A stretch of 64,000 nt of DNA from RGIG5579 sp045597125 (GTDB taxonomy: Bacteria > Bacillota > Clostridia > Oscillospirales > SIG627): the NCBI GenBank assembly GCA_045597125.1, contig JAZODR010000031.1, forward strand, positions 1-64,000, in the 5' to 3' direction. The notes under the pieces were generated by a model. That model had not been told where the DNA came from, did not search any database, and saw nothing but the letters and a program-made list of their open reading frames with translations. The position numbers were made by a program, and so were the translations under genes. Positions 51,315 through 59,347 of the stretch are shown one piece after another. Numbering within the stretch: position 1 is the stretch's first letter; every line of letters starts with the position of its first letter.

Positions 51315-51516
51315 GTCGATAGGTATCCTTTCCAAAATGCTTGTTGCCAAAGGGTACAAAAACCCAGTATCAAGATATTATAACATAAAATTTATGAAAA
51401 GGAAATTGTTTTTTGATTTTTTTACAAAAAAATGATTCTTTTTGTGAATTTCTCTTTTCTGTTGTTTCGGGGTGAATTATGTGATATAATAAATCTTGTT
51501 AATTGGGAGGTATTCT

Positions 51517-52476
51517 ATGGACAAACAGTTTATCAAGTGGCTGGATGCTCTGCCTTATCCTGCTGTGGCTGTGCCTGCGGGACAGGGAAGGCCGCATTGT
51601 AATCGTCTTGCCCGTCGATTGCTTCCGCCACTTCCGATTCTTGGGGATGTTTTTGATTGTCCCTCCGTGGATTTCTTACGGGAAGTAAAATTGGACGGAA
51701 TTACTTATCTTGTGGTAACTTTTTCCACGGAAAACGGGGATTCTGTATATTGTTTTTTCGAGCATTTTTTGCCGTTCCAAGAGGTACTTTCTCGAGCGAT
51801 TGTAAGTAAGATGCAGGATTTTTTCTGGACCATTTTGAACAAAGAAGAGCATTCCGATTCTGAGAATGTGCATCTGCTGGATCAAATTGCTGCCCGCGCC
51901 TGTTCGCTGCGGATGCAAGGGGAGGATTATCTGCGGCTTTTGAATGTTAACCAGATTCTTGGCAAGGAGAGTCCCCAGACTTGCTGTCTGGGCGGTTTCT
52001 TCGGACATTTGCAAAGGGCTTTGGAGGTTCGAGGTATCCGAGTTTCCTTTCGGTTTCAAGAAGACTTGACGGTGCTTTCCGAAGGTGGGGTGCTTTCTTT
52101 TTTGGTGCTGAATTTGGTGCATTTTGTTCGTTTGTTCGAAGGGGAGAGAAACATCTGCGTTGTGGTGACAGAGGAAGAGACGGTAATTCGTTTTTCCGTA
52201 GAATTTCCTGATGACGGTGCTATAGCTTCATCCATTGAAGAAATGATTCGTTACAGCAAAGGGTCTGAAAAACTTTTATACACCTTGCCGCTGCTTTGCA
52301 TTTTGCGCGTTTGCTTGGAAAAAGGAATCCCTTGGTCCCTTCAGCAACGGGAAGAGATGTTTTCTTTTTCGTTTCTGTTGGAAAAAGGGGAGGAAATCCC
52401 GGTATTATTCCTTTCCGATGCTACCAAATCCGAGGTATCACGTCTTTTGCAAATGGTAAAGTTATTCTTTATGTGA
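51517..52476 (+). CDS. Protein of unknown function, possibly degenerate sensor kinase
   Basis: The 319-residue soluble protein has three parts. The first 80 residues could be a PAS-like domain (LPYPAVAVPAG and DGITYLVVTFS), the middle (about 80-150) a helical dimerisation-like segment, and the C-terminal part (about 170-300) loosely resembles a GHKL ATPase with LSFLVLNLVHFVRLF in the place of the N-box. The Asn and glycine motifs needed for ATP binding are not evident, and no clear phosphoacceptor His is visible. So a degenerate signalling protein is my best guess. Start 51517 follows GGGAGG. It is not in an operon with pfkA, whose own ribosome site lies 50 nt further on. Confidence 0.6.
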   Translation: MDKQFIKWLDALPYPAVAVPAGQGRPHCNRLARRLLPPLPILGDVFDCPSVDFLREVKLDGITYLVVTFSTENGDSVYCFFEHFLPFQEVLSRAIVSKMQDFFWTILNKEEHSDSENVHLLDQIAARACSLRMQGEDYLRLLNVNQILGKESPQTCCLGGFFGHLQRALEVRGIRVSFRFQEDLTVLSEGGVLSFLVLNLVHFVRLFEGERNICVVVTEEETVIRFSVEFPDDGAIASSIEEMIRYSKGSEKLLYTLPLLCILRVCLEKGIPWSLQQREEMFSFSFLLEKGEEIPVLFLSDATKSEVSRLLQMVKLFFM

Positions 52477-52525
52477 AAAAACGGTATGATATATAATGCT
52501 AACAAAATTACAAGGAGTGAAATTT

Positions 52526-53506
52526 ATGGGAAATATGCAGGTTAAAAGAATTGGTGTTCTGACTTCGGGCGGTGATGCCCCTGGTATGAATGCTGCGATT
52601 CGCGCAGTGGTTCGGTCAGGTCTGTATCACGGCTTTGAAGTATTTGGTATCCAGCGCGGATACGAGGGCCTTTTGGACGGAGGTATATCGGCGATGAACA
52701 ATCACTCCGTTTCCAATATTATCAATCGTGGGGGAACTATTCTCAAAACTGCTCGCAGCAAAATATTTAACACTCCCGAGGGTGTGCAGAGAGGCAAGGC
52801 GATGATGGAAATCTTTCGTTTGGATGCCATCGTGGTCATCGGAGGTGACGGTTCTTTGCGCGGTGCTAAGGATTTGCATAGCATCGGGGTTCCTGTAATC
52901 GGTATTCCGGCGACGATTGACAATGACGTTGGATGCAGTGACTATACCATCGGTTACGATACGGCGATGAATACCGTTAAGGAAGCTATTGACCGTATCA
53001 AGGATACGGCTTATTCCCATGAGCGTTGCAGCGTGGTGGAGGTAATGGGACGTAATGCAGGCTATATCGCCATTAATTGCGGTATTGCAGGCGGTGCTGA
53101 GGCTTGTATCATTCCTGAAAAGAAATTTGATGTGGGTGAGGATATAATCAAGCCTATTCTTTCTTGCCGCAATGCCGGTAAAAATCATTATATTGTCATC
53201 AATGCCGAGGGTGTGGGAGGAACGATGGAGATAGCTGAAGAGATTCGCCAAAAAACAGGAATCTCTACCAATACCACCATCCTTGGGCATTTGCAGCGCG
53301 GCGGCAGCCCTACGGTTCGCGACCGTGTGGCGGCATCCTTGATGGGAGCAAAGGCGACTCAGCTTCTTGCTCAAGGCGTATTCGGCAGAGTGATTGCAAT
53401 GAACGGCGACAGCGTGGTTGATTTTGATATTGATACGGCGCTGGATATGAAAAAAGAAATTGACGAACATTTGATTCACACCAGTAAAATTCTTTCGTTG
53501 TATTGA
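52526..53506 (+). CDS. pfkA: 6-phosphofructokinase
   Basis: The 326-residue enzyme has the ATP-dependent PfkA features: GVLTSGGDAPGMNAAIRAV, GGDGSLRGA and GIPATIDNDVGCSDYTIGYDTA with the catalytic Asp. It phosphorylates fructose 6-phosphate to the 1,6-bisphosphate, the committed glycolytic step. ATP-type substrate is suggested by GGDGS. Length is typical. Start 52526 follows AAGGAGTG. It stands alone. Confidence 0.95.
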   Translation: MGNMQVKRIGVLTSGGDAPGMNAAIRAVVRSGLYHGFEVFGIQRGYEGLLDGGISAMNNHSVSNIINRGGTILKTARSKIFNTPEGVQRGKAMMEIFRLDAIVVIGGDGSLRGAKDLHSIGVPVIGIPATIDNDVGCSDYTIGYDTAMNTVKEAIDRIKDTAYSHERCSVVEVMGRNAGYIAINCGIAGGAEACIIPEKKFDVGEDIIKPILSCRNAGKNHYIVINAEGVGGTMEIAEEIRQKTGISTNTTILGHLQRGGSPTVRDRVAASLMGAKATQLLAQGVFGRVIAMNGDSVVDFDIDTALDMKKEIDEHLIHTSKILSLY

Positions 53507-53530
53507 TTTTTTTGTTTTTCTATAAAGAAC

Positions 53531-53559
53531 TTGCTTTTTATTTCCGCCTATGTTATAAT
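53531..53559 (+). promoter_or_regulatory. Promoter upstream of sugar-kinase-like gene and polysaccharide operon
   Basis: TTGCTT (53531-53536) and TATAAT (53554-53559) with a 17-nt spacer; the start codon is 84 nt downstream. Confidence 0.65.
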
Positions 53560-53642
53560 ACAGAAGTAAAATCGCGTTATCTTGGTTGTTTGCCGCCCAG
53601 GTGGTAAAACCGAAAATTAAATCAAGAATAGGATTTTTCAAT

Positions 53643-54758
53643 ATGAATTACGACAGCAAGAAGATCGCGTCGGTATTGACGAAGTTTGGCGTTTCGTTTG
53701 ATTCTTTCCGTGTGCAGACCTTCCATAGCGGTAACATCAATTCCACGCATCGGGTGGATACCCGTTATCATGGAAAAAGCAGTAGTTTTGTTTTGCAGTG
53801 CATTAATACCTATGTGTTTACTAACCCTGTTGGGATTATGGAAAACATTGATAAGGTTACGGGGCATATCCGCAAAAAGCTGATTGCGGAGGGACAAAAT
53901 CCCGAGGGAAGAGTGCTGGAATTCCTCAAGCGCGAGGATGGAACGAACTATTATTTCGAGAATGAACAAAGCTTTTGGCGCGGATATCGCTATATTGATA
54001 ATACCGTCACCTACGATCAGGCGGATGATCCCGATATTTTGCGGAATGCGGGATATTCCTTCGGCTTGTTTCAGAAGCAGCTTTGCGATTTTCCCATGGA
54101 TGAACTGAATGATACCCTCCCTGATTTTCATAATACTCCTGTGCGAATGAAGCGTTTTTTTGATGCCTGTGAGAAAGATCCTGTAGGACGTCGATGTGAG
54201 ATCGAAAATGAAATTGCCGTTCTGGAGGAAAACAGAGCCGTTTGGTCCAAGCTTGAGGAAGAACGTGAGTCGGGAAAACTTCCCGTGCGCGTGACCCACA
54301 ACGATACCAAGTACAATAACATTTTGATTCATAAAGATACGGGAGAAGCGGTGTGCGTGATCGATCTTGATACGGTGACACCCGGACTCTGTGCCTATGA
54401 TTTTGGCGATGCGATTCGTTTTTCTGCCAATTCAGCGGTAGAGGATGAATCGGATTTGTCTTTGGTTTCTTTGGATTTGGATCTTTACCGTGCTTTTGCG
54501 GAAGGCTTTGTATCGGTATGCAAGGATTTTTGTACTCCGGCAGAACTGGATAGTTTGGCTCTGGGCGCCGTGACGATGACCTTTGAACTTGCAGGTCGTT
54601 TTCTGGAGGATTATTTGCTCGGAGATCCGTATTTTAAGACTTTACATGAGAAGCACAATTTGGAACGCGGAAGAAATCAACTTGCCCTTGCTTTGGATAT
54701 GAAGGCGAAATTCGATCAAATGCAAGCGATTAATCGAAGCATTGCAGGTCTTCAATAA
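53643..54758 (+). CDS. APH-fold phosphotransferase (N-acetylhexosamine-kinase-like)
   Basis: The 371-residue protein has the aminoglycoside-phosphotransferase fold. Its VTHNDTKYNNILI is the catalytic loop (His-Asn-Asp), and VIDLDTVTPGLCAYDFGDAI supplies the metal-binding Asp. The early part (residues 1-120) suits the N-lobe. The family includes NahK, which phosphorylates N-acetylhexosamine at C1, and length is close to NahK. Amino-sugar phosphorylation for wall or glycan precursors is likely here, since polysaccharide genes follow 30 nt later. A drug-resistance role is unlikely. Confidence 0.75.
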   Translation: MNYDSKKIASVLTKFGVSFDSFRVQTFHSGNINSTHRVDTRYHGKSSSFVLQCINTYVFTNPVGIMENIDKVTGHIRKKLIAEGQNPEGRVLEFLKREDGTNYYFENEQSFWRGYRYIDNTVTYDQADDPDILRNAGYSFGLFQKQLCDFPMDELNDTLPDFHNTPVRMKRFFDACEKDPVGRRCEIENEIAVLEENRAVWSKLEEERESGKLPVRVTHNDTKYNNILIHKDTGEAVCVIDLDTVTPGLCAYDFGDAIRFSANSAVEDESDLSLVSLDLDLYRAFAEGFVSVCKDFCTPAELDSLALGAVTMTFELAGRFLEDYLLGDPYFKTLHEKHNLERGRNQLALALDMKAKFDQMQAINRSIAGLQ

Positions 54759-54788
54759 AAGAATTTTTCACGAAGAAAGGATAGAAAA

Positions 54789-55466
54789 GTGGAAATCTCA
54801 TTAAAAAATATTTGGGAGTGGATCTCAAAAGCGATTGTATTTATTTTGGTTGTTGCAATTGTTTTCGGTATCGGTGGTTTTGTTTATAACAGTTACTTTG
54901 TATCGCCTACTTATGTTGCAGGCGTGAAATTTTATGCCAGTGGTATTGAAATTTCTCCTAATCTTGGAACATCCGTTGCACCCCAGTATGTGGAATTCTT
55001 GAACGTAAACGAATTTTATGAGATGGTGTCCAAGGATCTTTTGGCGGATACGGGGGTAGATCTTACGCCGAAAGCAATTTCGGGAATGCTGAGCTTCTCT
55101 TCCGTTGTTGAGGAGACCTCTTCTTTCTTTGTAACCGTAAGAGCATCTGATCCCAATCTTGCCTATAACGTGGCGCTTTCCGTAGCGAAAAAAGCTCCTG
55201 AACAGGTGGACAGTTTTGCTGATGTAGGCGTTTTGGAGGTTATCGAGAATCCTTCTCTTCCTACGGGCCCTGTGGGAGCGAGCTCGTTGCGGATTGGTAT
55301 GGTTGCCTTTATTCTCGGTTTTATGGTTGCGTGTTTTGTAGTTGTAATGAAGGAGATTTTCGATAATAGCATTAAAACTCCCGATGAAATCACACAGCTT
55401 TTCGATGTTCCCGTATTTGGTATCGTACCTGATTTTTCTTCGGACAACAAGAAGGGAGGCAAGTAA
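54789..55466 (+). CDS. Wzz/YveK-type polysaccharide co-polymerase
   Basis: The 225-residue protein starts at GTG and has two membrane helices (about 14-35 and 172-195) around an extracytoplasmic region, the PCP2 layout in Gram-positive bacteria. It partners the tyrosine kinase encoded directly downstream (separate genes, as in Firmicutes). Together they set chain length and control export of capsular or exopolysaccharide. Ribosome site AAAGGA supports the start. Confidence 0.83.
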   Translation: MEISLKNIWEWISKAIVFILVVAIVFGIGGFVYNSYFVSPTYVAGVKFYASGIEISPNLGTSVAPQYVEFLNVNEFYEMVSKDLLADTGVDLTPKAISGMLSFSSVVEETSSFFVTVRASDPNLAYNVALSVAKKAPEQVDSFADVGVLEVIENPSLPTGPVGASSLRIGMVAFILGFMVACFVVVMKEIFDNSIKTPDEITQLFDVPVFGIVPDFSSDNKKGGK

Positions 55467-56222
55467 ATGAAGCAGACTCGCTCCTACGGTGATGCCTACG
55501 GCTTTTCTGATGGCAGTTTATATGCTGCGAAGGAGGCATATCGCACCATTCGGACCAATTTAATGTTCTCCCTGGCAAAGCCTGGTTGCAAAACCATTAT
55601 ATTTACCAGTTCTATTTCCGGCGAAGGAAAAACGACCACCTCTGCCAATATTGCTTTTTCTATTGCCAGAAGTGAAAAAAAGGTTCTTTTGATGGACCTT
55701 GACTTGCGCAAACCCCATATTCATCGCATTTTGAAAAAGAGCAATACTCCCGGTGTCACCAATTATCTCAGCGGATTCAATTCTTTGGATGAGGTGATTC
55801 ATAAGGATGTGTTCCCCGGGCTTGACGCAATTTGCGCGGGTACTATTTCTCCGAATCCTGCGGAGATGGTTGCCAGCGAAGGAATGCAGAATCTGATTAA
55901 TTCCTTAAAGGAAAATTACGATTATATTATTCTCGATGCTCCTCCCATTACCCTGGTTTCCGATGCCCTTTCCGTGGTTCCTGTTACCGACGGGATTGTT
56001 TTGGTCATCCGTCCCAAATATACGGACCGCAGGGAAGTACGCCGAGCTATCGACCAGATTGAATTTGTGGGTGGTAAGATTCTGGGTGCTGTAGCCAACT
56101 GTGTTCAGCAACAGAAGGGCTCTTATAGTAAGCGCTATGGCAAATACGGCTATGGCAAATACGGCTATGGATACGGTAAGTCTGCTGAGAAATCGGAAAA
56201 TCAGGAGGAGAAAGCGGAGTAA
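55467..56222 (+). CDS. Bacterial tyrosine kinase (CpsD/CapB-like)
   Basis: The 251-residue cytoplasmic P-loop kinase has Walker A ISGEGKTTTSA (50-60), Walker A' LLMDLDLRKP and Walker B IILDAPP. The C-terminal tail is rich in Tyr (GSYSKRYGKYGYG, then KYGYGYGK), which serves as the autophosphorylation cluster. It binds and is activated by the adjacent co-polymerase. Tail encoded by a tandem 15-bp repeat (see findings). Start directly follows the upstream stop. Confidence 0.9.
   Translation: MKQTRSYGDAYGFSDGSLYAAKEAYRTIRTNLMFSLAKPGCKTIIFTSSISGEGKTTTSANIAFSIARSEKKVLLMDLDLRKPHIHRILKKSNTPGVTNYLSGFNSLDEVIHKDVFPGLDAICAGTISPNPAEMVASEGMQNLINSLKENYDYIILDAPPITLVSDALSVVPVTDGIVLVIRPKYTDRREVRRAIDQIEFVGGKILGAVANCVQQQKGSYSKRYGKYGYGKYGYGYGKSAEKSENQEEKAE
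56136..56165 (+). repeat. Tandem 15-bp repeat in tyrosine-kinase tail
   Basis: TATGGCAAATACGGC occurs twice in direct succession (56136-56150, 56151-56165), followed by a diverged third partial unit (TATGGATACGG). Each unit encodes YGKYG. Confidence 0.9.
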
Positions 56223-56225
56223 ATT

Positions 56226-56933
56226 ATGTTTTGTGATGTGCATTCCCATATCCTTTGCGGCATTGACGACGGTGCGCGTAACATTCAAGAAACGCAGGGA
56301 TTCTTGAAACTTTTGCAAAAGAGCGGAATTACACATCTTGCTTTGACTCCCCATTACTATCCTTATGAAAGGTCTATTGCGTCCTTTTTGAAGCGAAGGG
56401 AGCGGGCTTTTCAGGCATTAAAAGCTCTTCCGGAAGCAAAGAAATTTGCGTTTACTCTCGGTGCTGAAGTGTATCTCGGTGAAACCTTGCTTAATAATGA
56501 GAGCTTGTTGCCTTTGTGCTATGAAGGAACGCGTTATATGCTCACTGAGCTGGAATATACTTGCTATTTTACTGATTCCGCTCAGTATCGGTTGCTTCGA
56601 TTGATTGAGGATTATGACATCATTCCTGTTCTGGCACATATTGACCGTTATCCGTTTTTATGGAAAGATATGCGCCTTTTGGAAAAACTCAAGCGAATGG
56701 GGTGCTGTTTTCAGATGAATCTTTCTGCCTTGCAAGGCTTTTTTTCCCGACATCAAGCGATGAGACTGTATGAAAAGGGTTTCATTGATTTTCTGGGAGA
56801 GGACACGCATCAAAGAGTGTTTTCTGCCTCGGAAAAGGAGAAATTGTTTCTTCGCGTGGAAAAGTCGCATAAAAATTTTGGGCAAAAGCTTAGTGCCAAG
56901 GCGGTAGCTGAATTATTTTGCGATAAAAAATGA
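56226..56933 (+). CDS. PHP-family tyrosine-protein phosphatase (CpsB/CapC/Wzb-type)
   Basis: The 235-residue protein has the manganese-dependent PHP motifs: DVHSHILCGIDDGA, LTPHYYP, PVLAHIDRYP and FLGEDTHQR. It dephosphorylates the tyrosine kinase tail. Kinase, phosphatase and co-polymerase lie together in the order Wzz, kinase, phosphatase. A weak terminator follows, but the downstream genes continue on the same strand. Confidence 0.88.
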   Translation: MFCDVHSHILCGIDDGARNIQETQGFLKLLQKSGITHLALTPHYYPYERSIASFLKRRERAFQALKALPEAKKFAFTLGAEVYLGETLLNNESLLPLCYEGTRYMLTELEYTCYFTDSAQYRLLRLIEDYDIIPVLAHIDRYPFLWKDMRLLEKLKRMGCCFQMNLSALQGFFSRHQAMRLYEKGFIDFLGEDTHQRVFSASEKEKLFLRVEKSHKNFGQKLSAKAVAELFCDKK

Positions 56934-56934
56934 A

Positions 56935-56962
56935 CGGTGGCGTTTCTACGCCACCGGTTTTC
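56935..56962 (+). terminator. Weak terminator
   Basis: CGGTGGCG (56935-56942) pairs with CGCCACCG (56949-56956), loop TTTCTA, then GTTTTCT. It may be only partial, since the next gene starts close by. Confidence 0.6.
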
Positions 56963-56990
56963 TATATATTACTTTACGGAGGAAATTTTT

Positions 56991-57500
56991 GTGATACGTT
57001 CTTATCAAGGAAAAAAGCCCGTGGTGGCTGAAGATGTATTTGTTGCGGAGAATGCGGTTCTTATCGGTGACGTCACCTTGGAAAAGGGAGCAAATATTTG
57101 GTATAGCGCCGTGCTTCGCGGTGATGAAAATTCCATCATTATCGGTGAGAATACCAATGTTCAGGACAACGCTACCATTCATGTGGCTAAGTCAAGCCCC
57201 GTTGTTTTGGGAAAAAACGTTACCGTGGGGCATAATGCCATCGTTCACGGATGCACCGTGGGGGATGGAACCATGATTGGCATGGGGGCTTGCGTGTTGA
57301 ATGGCGCTGTCATTGGAAAAGGCTGTTTAATCGGAGCAGGCGCTTTGATCAAGGAAGGACAGATTGTTCCCGATGGAAGTCTTTGCGTGGGTGTTCCCGC
57401 AAAGGTGGTACGGGAATTGGATGAGGCAGGAAAGGAGAAAATTCTTGCCAATGCCGCAATGTACGTTTCTCTTGGAAAGGAATATCGGGAGGAATGCTAA
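56991..57500 (+). CDS. Gamma-carbonic-anhydrase-like protein
   Basis: The 169-residue protein folds as a left-handed beta-helix, with hexapeptide-type repeats such as VLIGDVTLEKGANIWYSAV and NVTVGHNAIVHGC. The His residues of the latter may be zinc ligands. Members form trimers that hydrate CO2 or have lost that activity and act otherwise. Start at GTG 56991 follows ribosome site CGGAGGA. The stop overlaps the next ATG by 7 nt, so the methyltransferase is coupled. Confidence 0.83.
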   Translation: MIRSYQGKKPVVAEDVFVAENAVLIGDVTLEKGANIWYSAVLRGDENSIIIGENTNVQDNATIHVAKSSPVVLGKNVTVGHNAIVHGCTVGDGTMIGMGACVLNGAVIGKGCLIGAGALIKEGQIVPDGSLCVGVPAKVVRELDEAGKEKILANAAMYVSLGKEYREEC

Positions 57501-58327
57501 TCTGTCCTGTTTGTTCCCGTCCGTTAAAAATTGAGGAAACATGCGCTCGATGTGAGGCAGGGCATAACTTTGACCGTGCCAAGGAAGGGTATTTTAATTT
57601 TTTGATGTCCTCTTCTGCAGGTGGTCACGGCGATGATAAAGCAATGCTTCAGTCCCGTCGCTGCTTTTTGGAAAAAGGGTTTTACGGGCATTTGCTTTCC
57701 GCTTTGAAGGAGATTTGTCTGGAGCGCTTTTCCGATGGTTGCACTTTGATAGATGCAGGGTGCGGCGAAGGATACTATACCGATGCCATTTGCAAGGCAC
57801 TTTCCGAACAGGTGAAAGACGTTCATTTTTTTGCTTTCGATATTGCAAAGGATGCCGCTAAGATGGTATCAAGAAAAATGGGGAAATCTGCTACGGTTTT
57901 TGTCAGCAGTGCCTATCGGATGCCCTTTAAAACAGGCTGTGCCGATGGAATTTTGTCGTTTTTTGCCCCGTTTGCCCGCCAGGAGTATTTGCGGGTTTTG
58001 AAGCCTGGTGGTTTTTTGATTCGCGCCTATCCGCTAGAAAATCACTTATTCGCTTTAAAAAAGGCGGTTTATGAGAATCCGATGAAAAATGAAGGGGTTT
58101 CGGAAGCGGGAGAAGGCTGGAGTAGCGTGGAAGAAATTACGGTGAAAAAGTCTTTGGAACTGACCTCTAATGAAGACATTACCGCCTTGTTTGGAATGAC
58201 TCCTTACGCCCACAAAACATCCCTGCAGGATCGCAAAAAGCTGGACGGACTTGACAGGCTTTGTGTTGAAACGGAATTTGGTATTTCCATTTACCAAAAA
58301 AATCTTGCAATGGGGCAAGGACTGTAG
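57494..58327 (+). CDS. RlmA-like rRNA guanine methyltransferase
   Basis: The 277-residue protein has a zinc finger at the N terminus (LICPVCSRPLKI, CARCEAGHNFD) and a SAM-binding Rossmann domain with LIDAGCGEGYY in motif I and SFFAPFARQEYLRVL for motif IV. This is the layout of RlmA, which methylates N1 of G745/G748 in 23S rRNA. The specific target base follows the family. The ATG overlaps the upstream gene; ribosome site GGAGGA lies just before. Confidence 0.82.
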   Translation: MLICPVCSRPLKIEETCARCEAGHNFDRAKEGYFNFLMSSSAGGHGDDKAMLQSRRCFLEKGFYGHLLSALKEICLERFSDGCTLIDAGCGEGYYTDAICKALSEQVKDVHFFAFDIAKDAAKMVSRKMGKSATVFVSSAYRMPFKTGCADGILSFFAPFARQEYLRVLKPGGFLIRAYPLENHLFALKKAVYENPMKNEGVSEAGEGWSSVEEITVKKSLELTSNEDITALFGMTPYAHKTSLQDRKKLDGLDRLCVETEFGISIYQKNLAMGQGL

Positions 58328-58374
58328 TATAATATGGATGCTTGAGAATGAAAATGATAGGAAGGAGGATGGAT

Positions 58375-59298
58375 ATGAAGCGTTCATTGCGTGATTATCT
58401 GGTTACTCTTTTACTTGGTGTTGTAATATTTTCCGTAGTTGCCGTGTTTTTGATTCAGGCGGCTGAGGGTTTGATGGAGGATGTAGTGATCAAGATTGGC
58501 TCTGAGGCTGATCCTGAGCAAATTCCCGAACAGCAGGTGACGGCAGAGGAACCGAAAGGCGATGCCCAGGAAGAGGTTCCTGTGGAAAAGGACGTGGCTG
58601 CGACCTTCCTTTTGATTGGGCTGGATCATAAAAAGCAGAATGCGGATGCGATTTTTTTGGTGGGCGTCAATGCTACCAAGAAACAGGCAACCGTAGCACT
58701 CATCCCCTCCGATACGGAAGTTTCAGAGGGAGCAAACAAGAGTGAGCTTGGCTCTTTGTATGGTTCGCGGGGAATTAATTTTTATAAAACCTTTGTCCAG
58801 CAGGAAACTGGCGTTATGGTAGATTATTATGCGGCTATGCCCATATCCGCCCTTTCCAATCTGATTGATATCTTGGGCGGTATCAGTTACAAGGTTCCGA
58901 CTACAATGTACTATTATGATCCCTGGCAAAATTTGAAGATTAATTTAAAGGCGGGGGAGCAGAAGTTAAGCGGAGATCAGGCCTTGCAAATGCTCCGATT
59001 CCGCGGTTATTCCAATGGTACTCAAGGAAGAGAGGATACGCAGCTCGGTTTTGCTCGTGCTTTTTGCGTTACTTTCTTGACACCGGCGAATTTGACCCGC
59101 GCAGGAGCGATTTTGAACAATATGTATTACAATTGTGAGACTGATTTTTCCGAAGGGGATTTGAAGGAGCTGGGGGAAATGCTGTTTAATATTTCCACCT
59201 ATACCCAAACCTATACCCGTATCCCCGGTGCTAAAGGAAACTCCTATTATGCAATCAGCGATTCCCGCGCTAAGGCAATGTTTGAGATTTACCAGTAA
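58375..59298 (+). CDS. LCP-family (LytR-CpsA-Psr) protein
   Basis: The 307-residue protein has an N-terminal membrane helix (about 11-32), an acidic linker, and an extracytoplasmic LCP domain with conserved Arg and Asp (LIGLDHKKQNADAIFLVG; LRFRGYSNGTQGREDTQ). LCP enzymes move undecaprenyl-linked polymers such as teichoic acids or capsule onto peptidoglycan. Start 58375 follows AGGAAGGAGG. It lies next to the polysaccharide co-polymerase/kinase genes and YfhO, consistent with an envelope glycopolymer pathway. Confidence 0.85.
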   Translation: MKRSLRDYLVTLLLGVVIFSVVAVFLIQAAEGLMEDVVIKIGSEADPEQIPEQQVTAEEPKGDAQEEVPVEKDVAATFLLIGLDHKKQNADAIFLVGVNATKKQATVALIPSDTEVSEGANKSELGSLYGSRGINFYKTFVQQETGVMVDYYAAMPISALSNLIDILGGISYKVPTTMYYYDPWQNLKINLKAGEQKLSGDQALQMLRFRGYSNGTQGREDTQLGFARAFCVTFLTPANLTRAGAILNNMYYNCETDFSEGDLKELGEMLFNISTYTQTYTRIPGAKGNSYYAISDSRAKAMFEIYQ

Positions 59299-59325
59299 AA
59301 AAGGAGGAACCCACCTCCTTTTTTC
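59297..59325 (+). terminator. Hairpin between LCP and YfhO genes
   Basis: AAAAAAGGAGG (59297-59307) pairs with CCTCCTTTTTT (59314-59324). The stem contains a Shine-Dalgarno-like GGAGG, and the YfhO start lies 24 nt downstream, so readthrough is likely. Confidence 0.75.
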
Positions 59326-59347
59326 TTCTGTAGTGAAAGGAAATAAA

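Noticed and set aside
52616..53641. 341-codon minus-strand open frame over pfkA
   Set aside because: Antisense to a canonical phosphofructokinase; no ribosome site or domains.
53643..54758. Aminoglycoside resistance gene
   Set aside because: Fold matches the APH superfamily, but length and context fit an amino-sugar kinase, and no resistance-specific features are visible.
56136..56171. CRISPR-like repeat
   Set aside because: Tandem units without spacers inside a coding tail; no Cas genes in the window.
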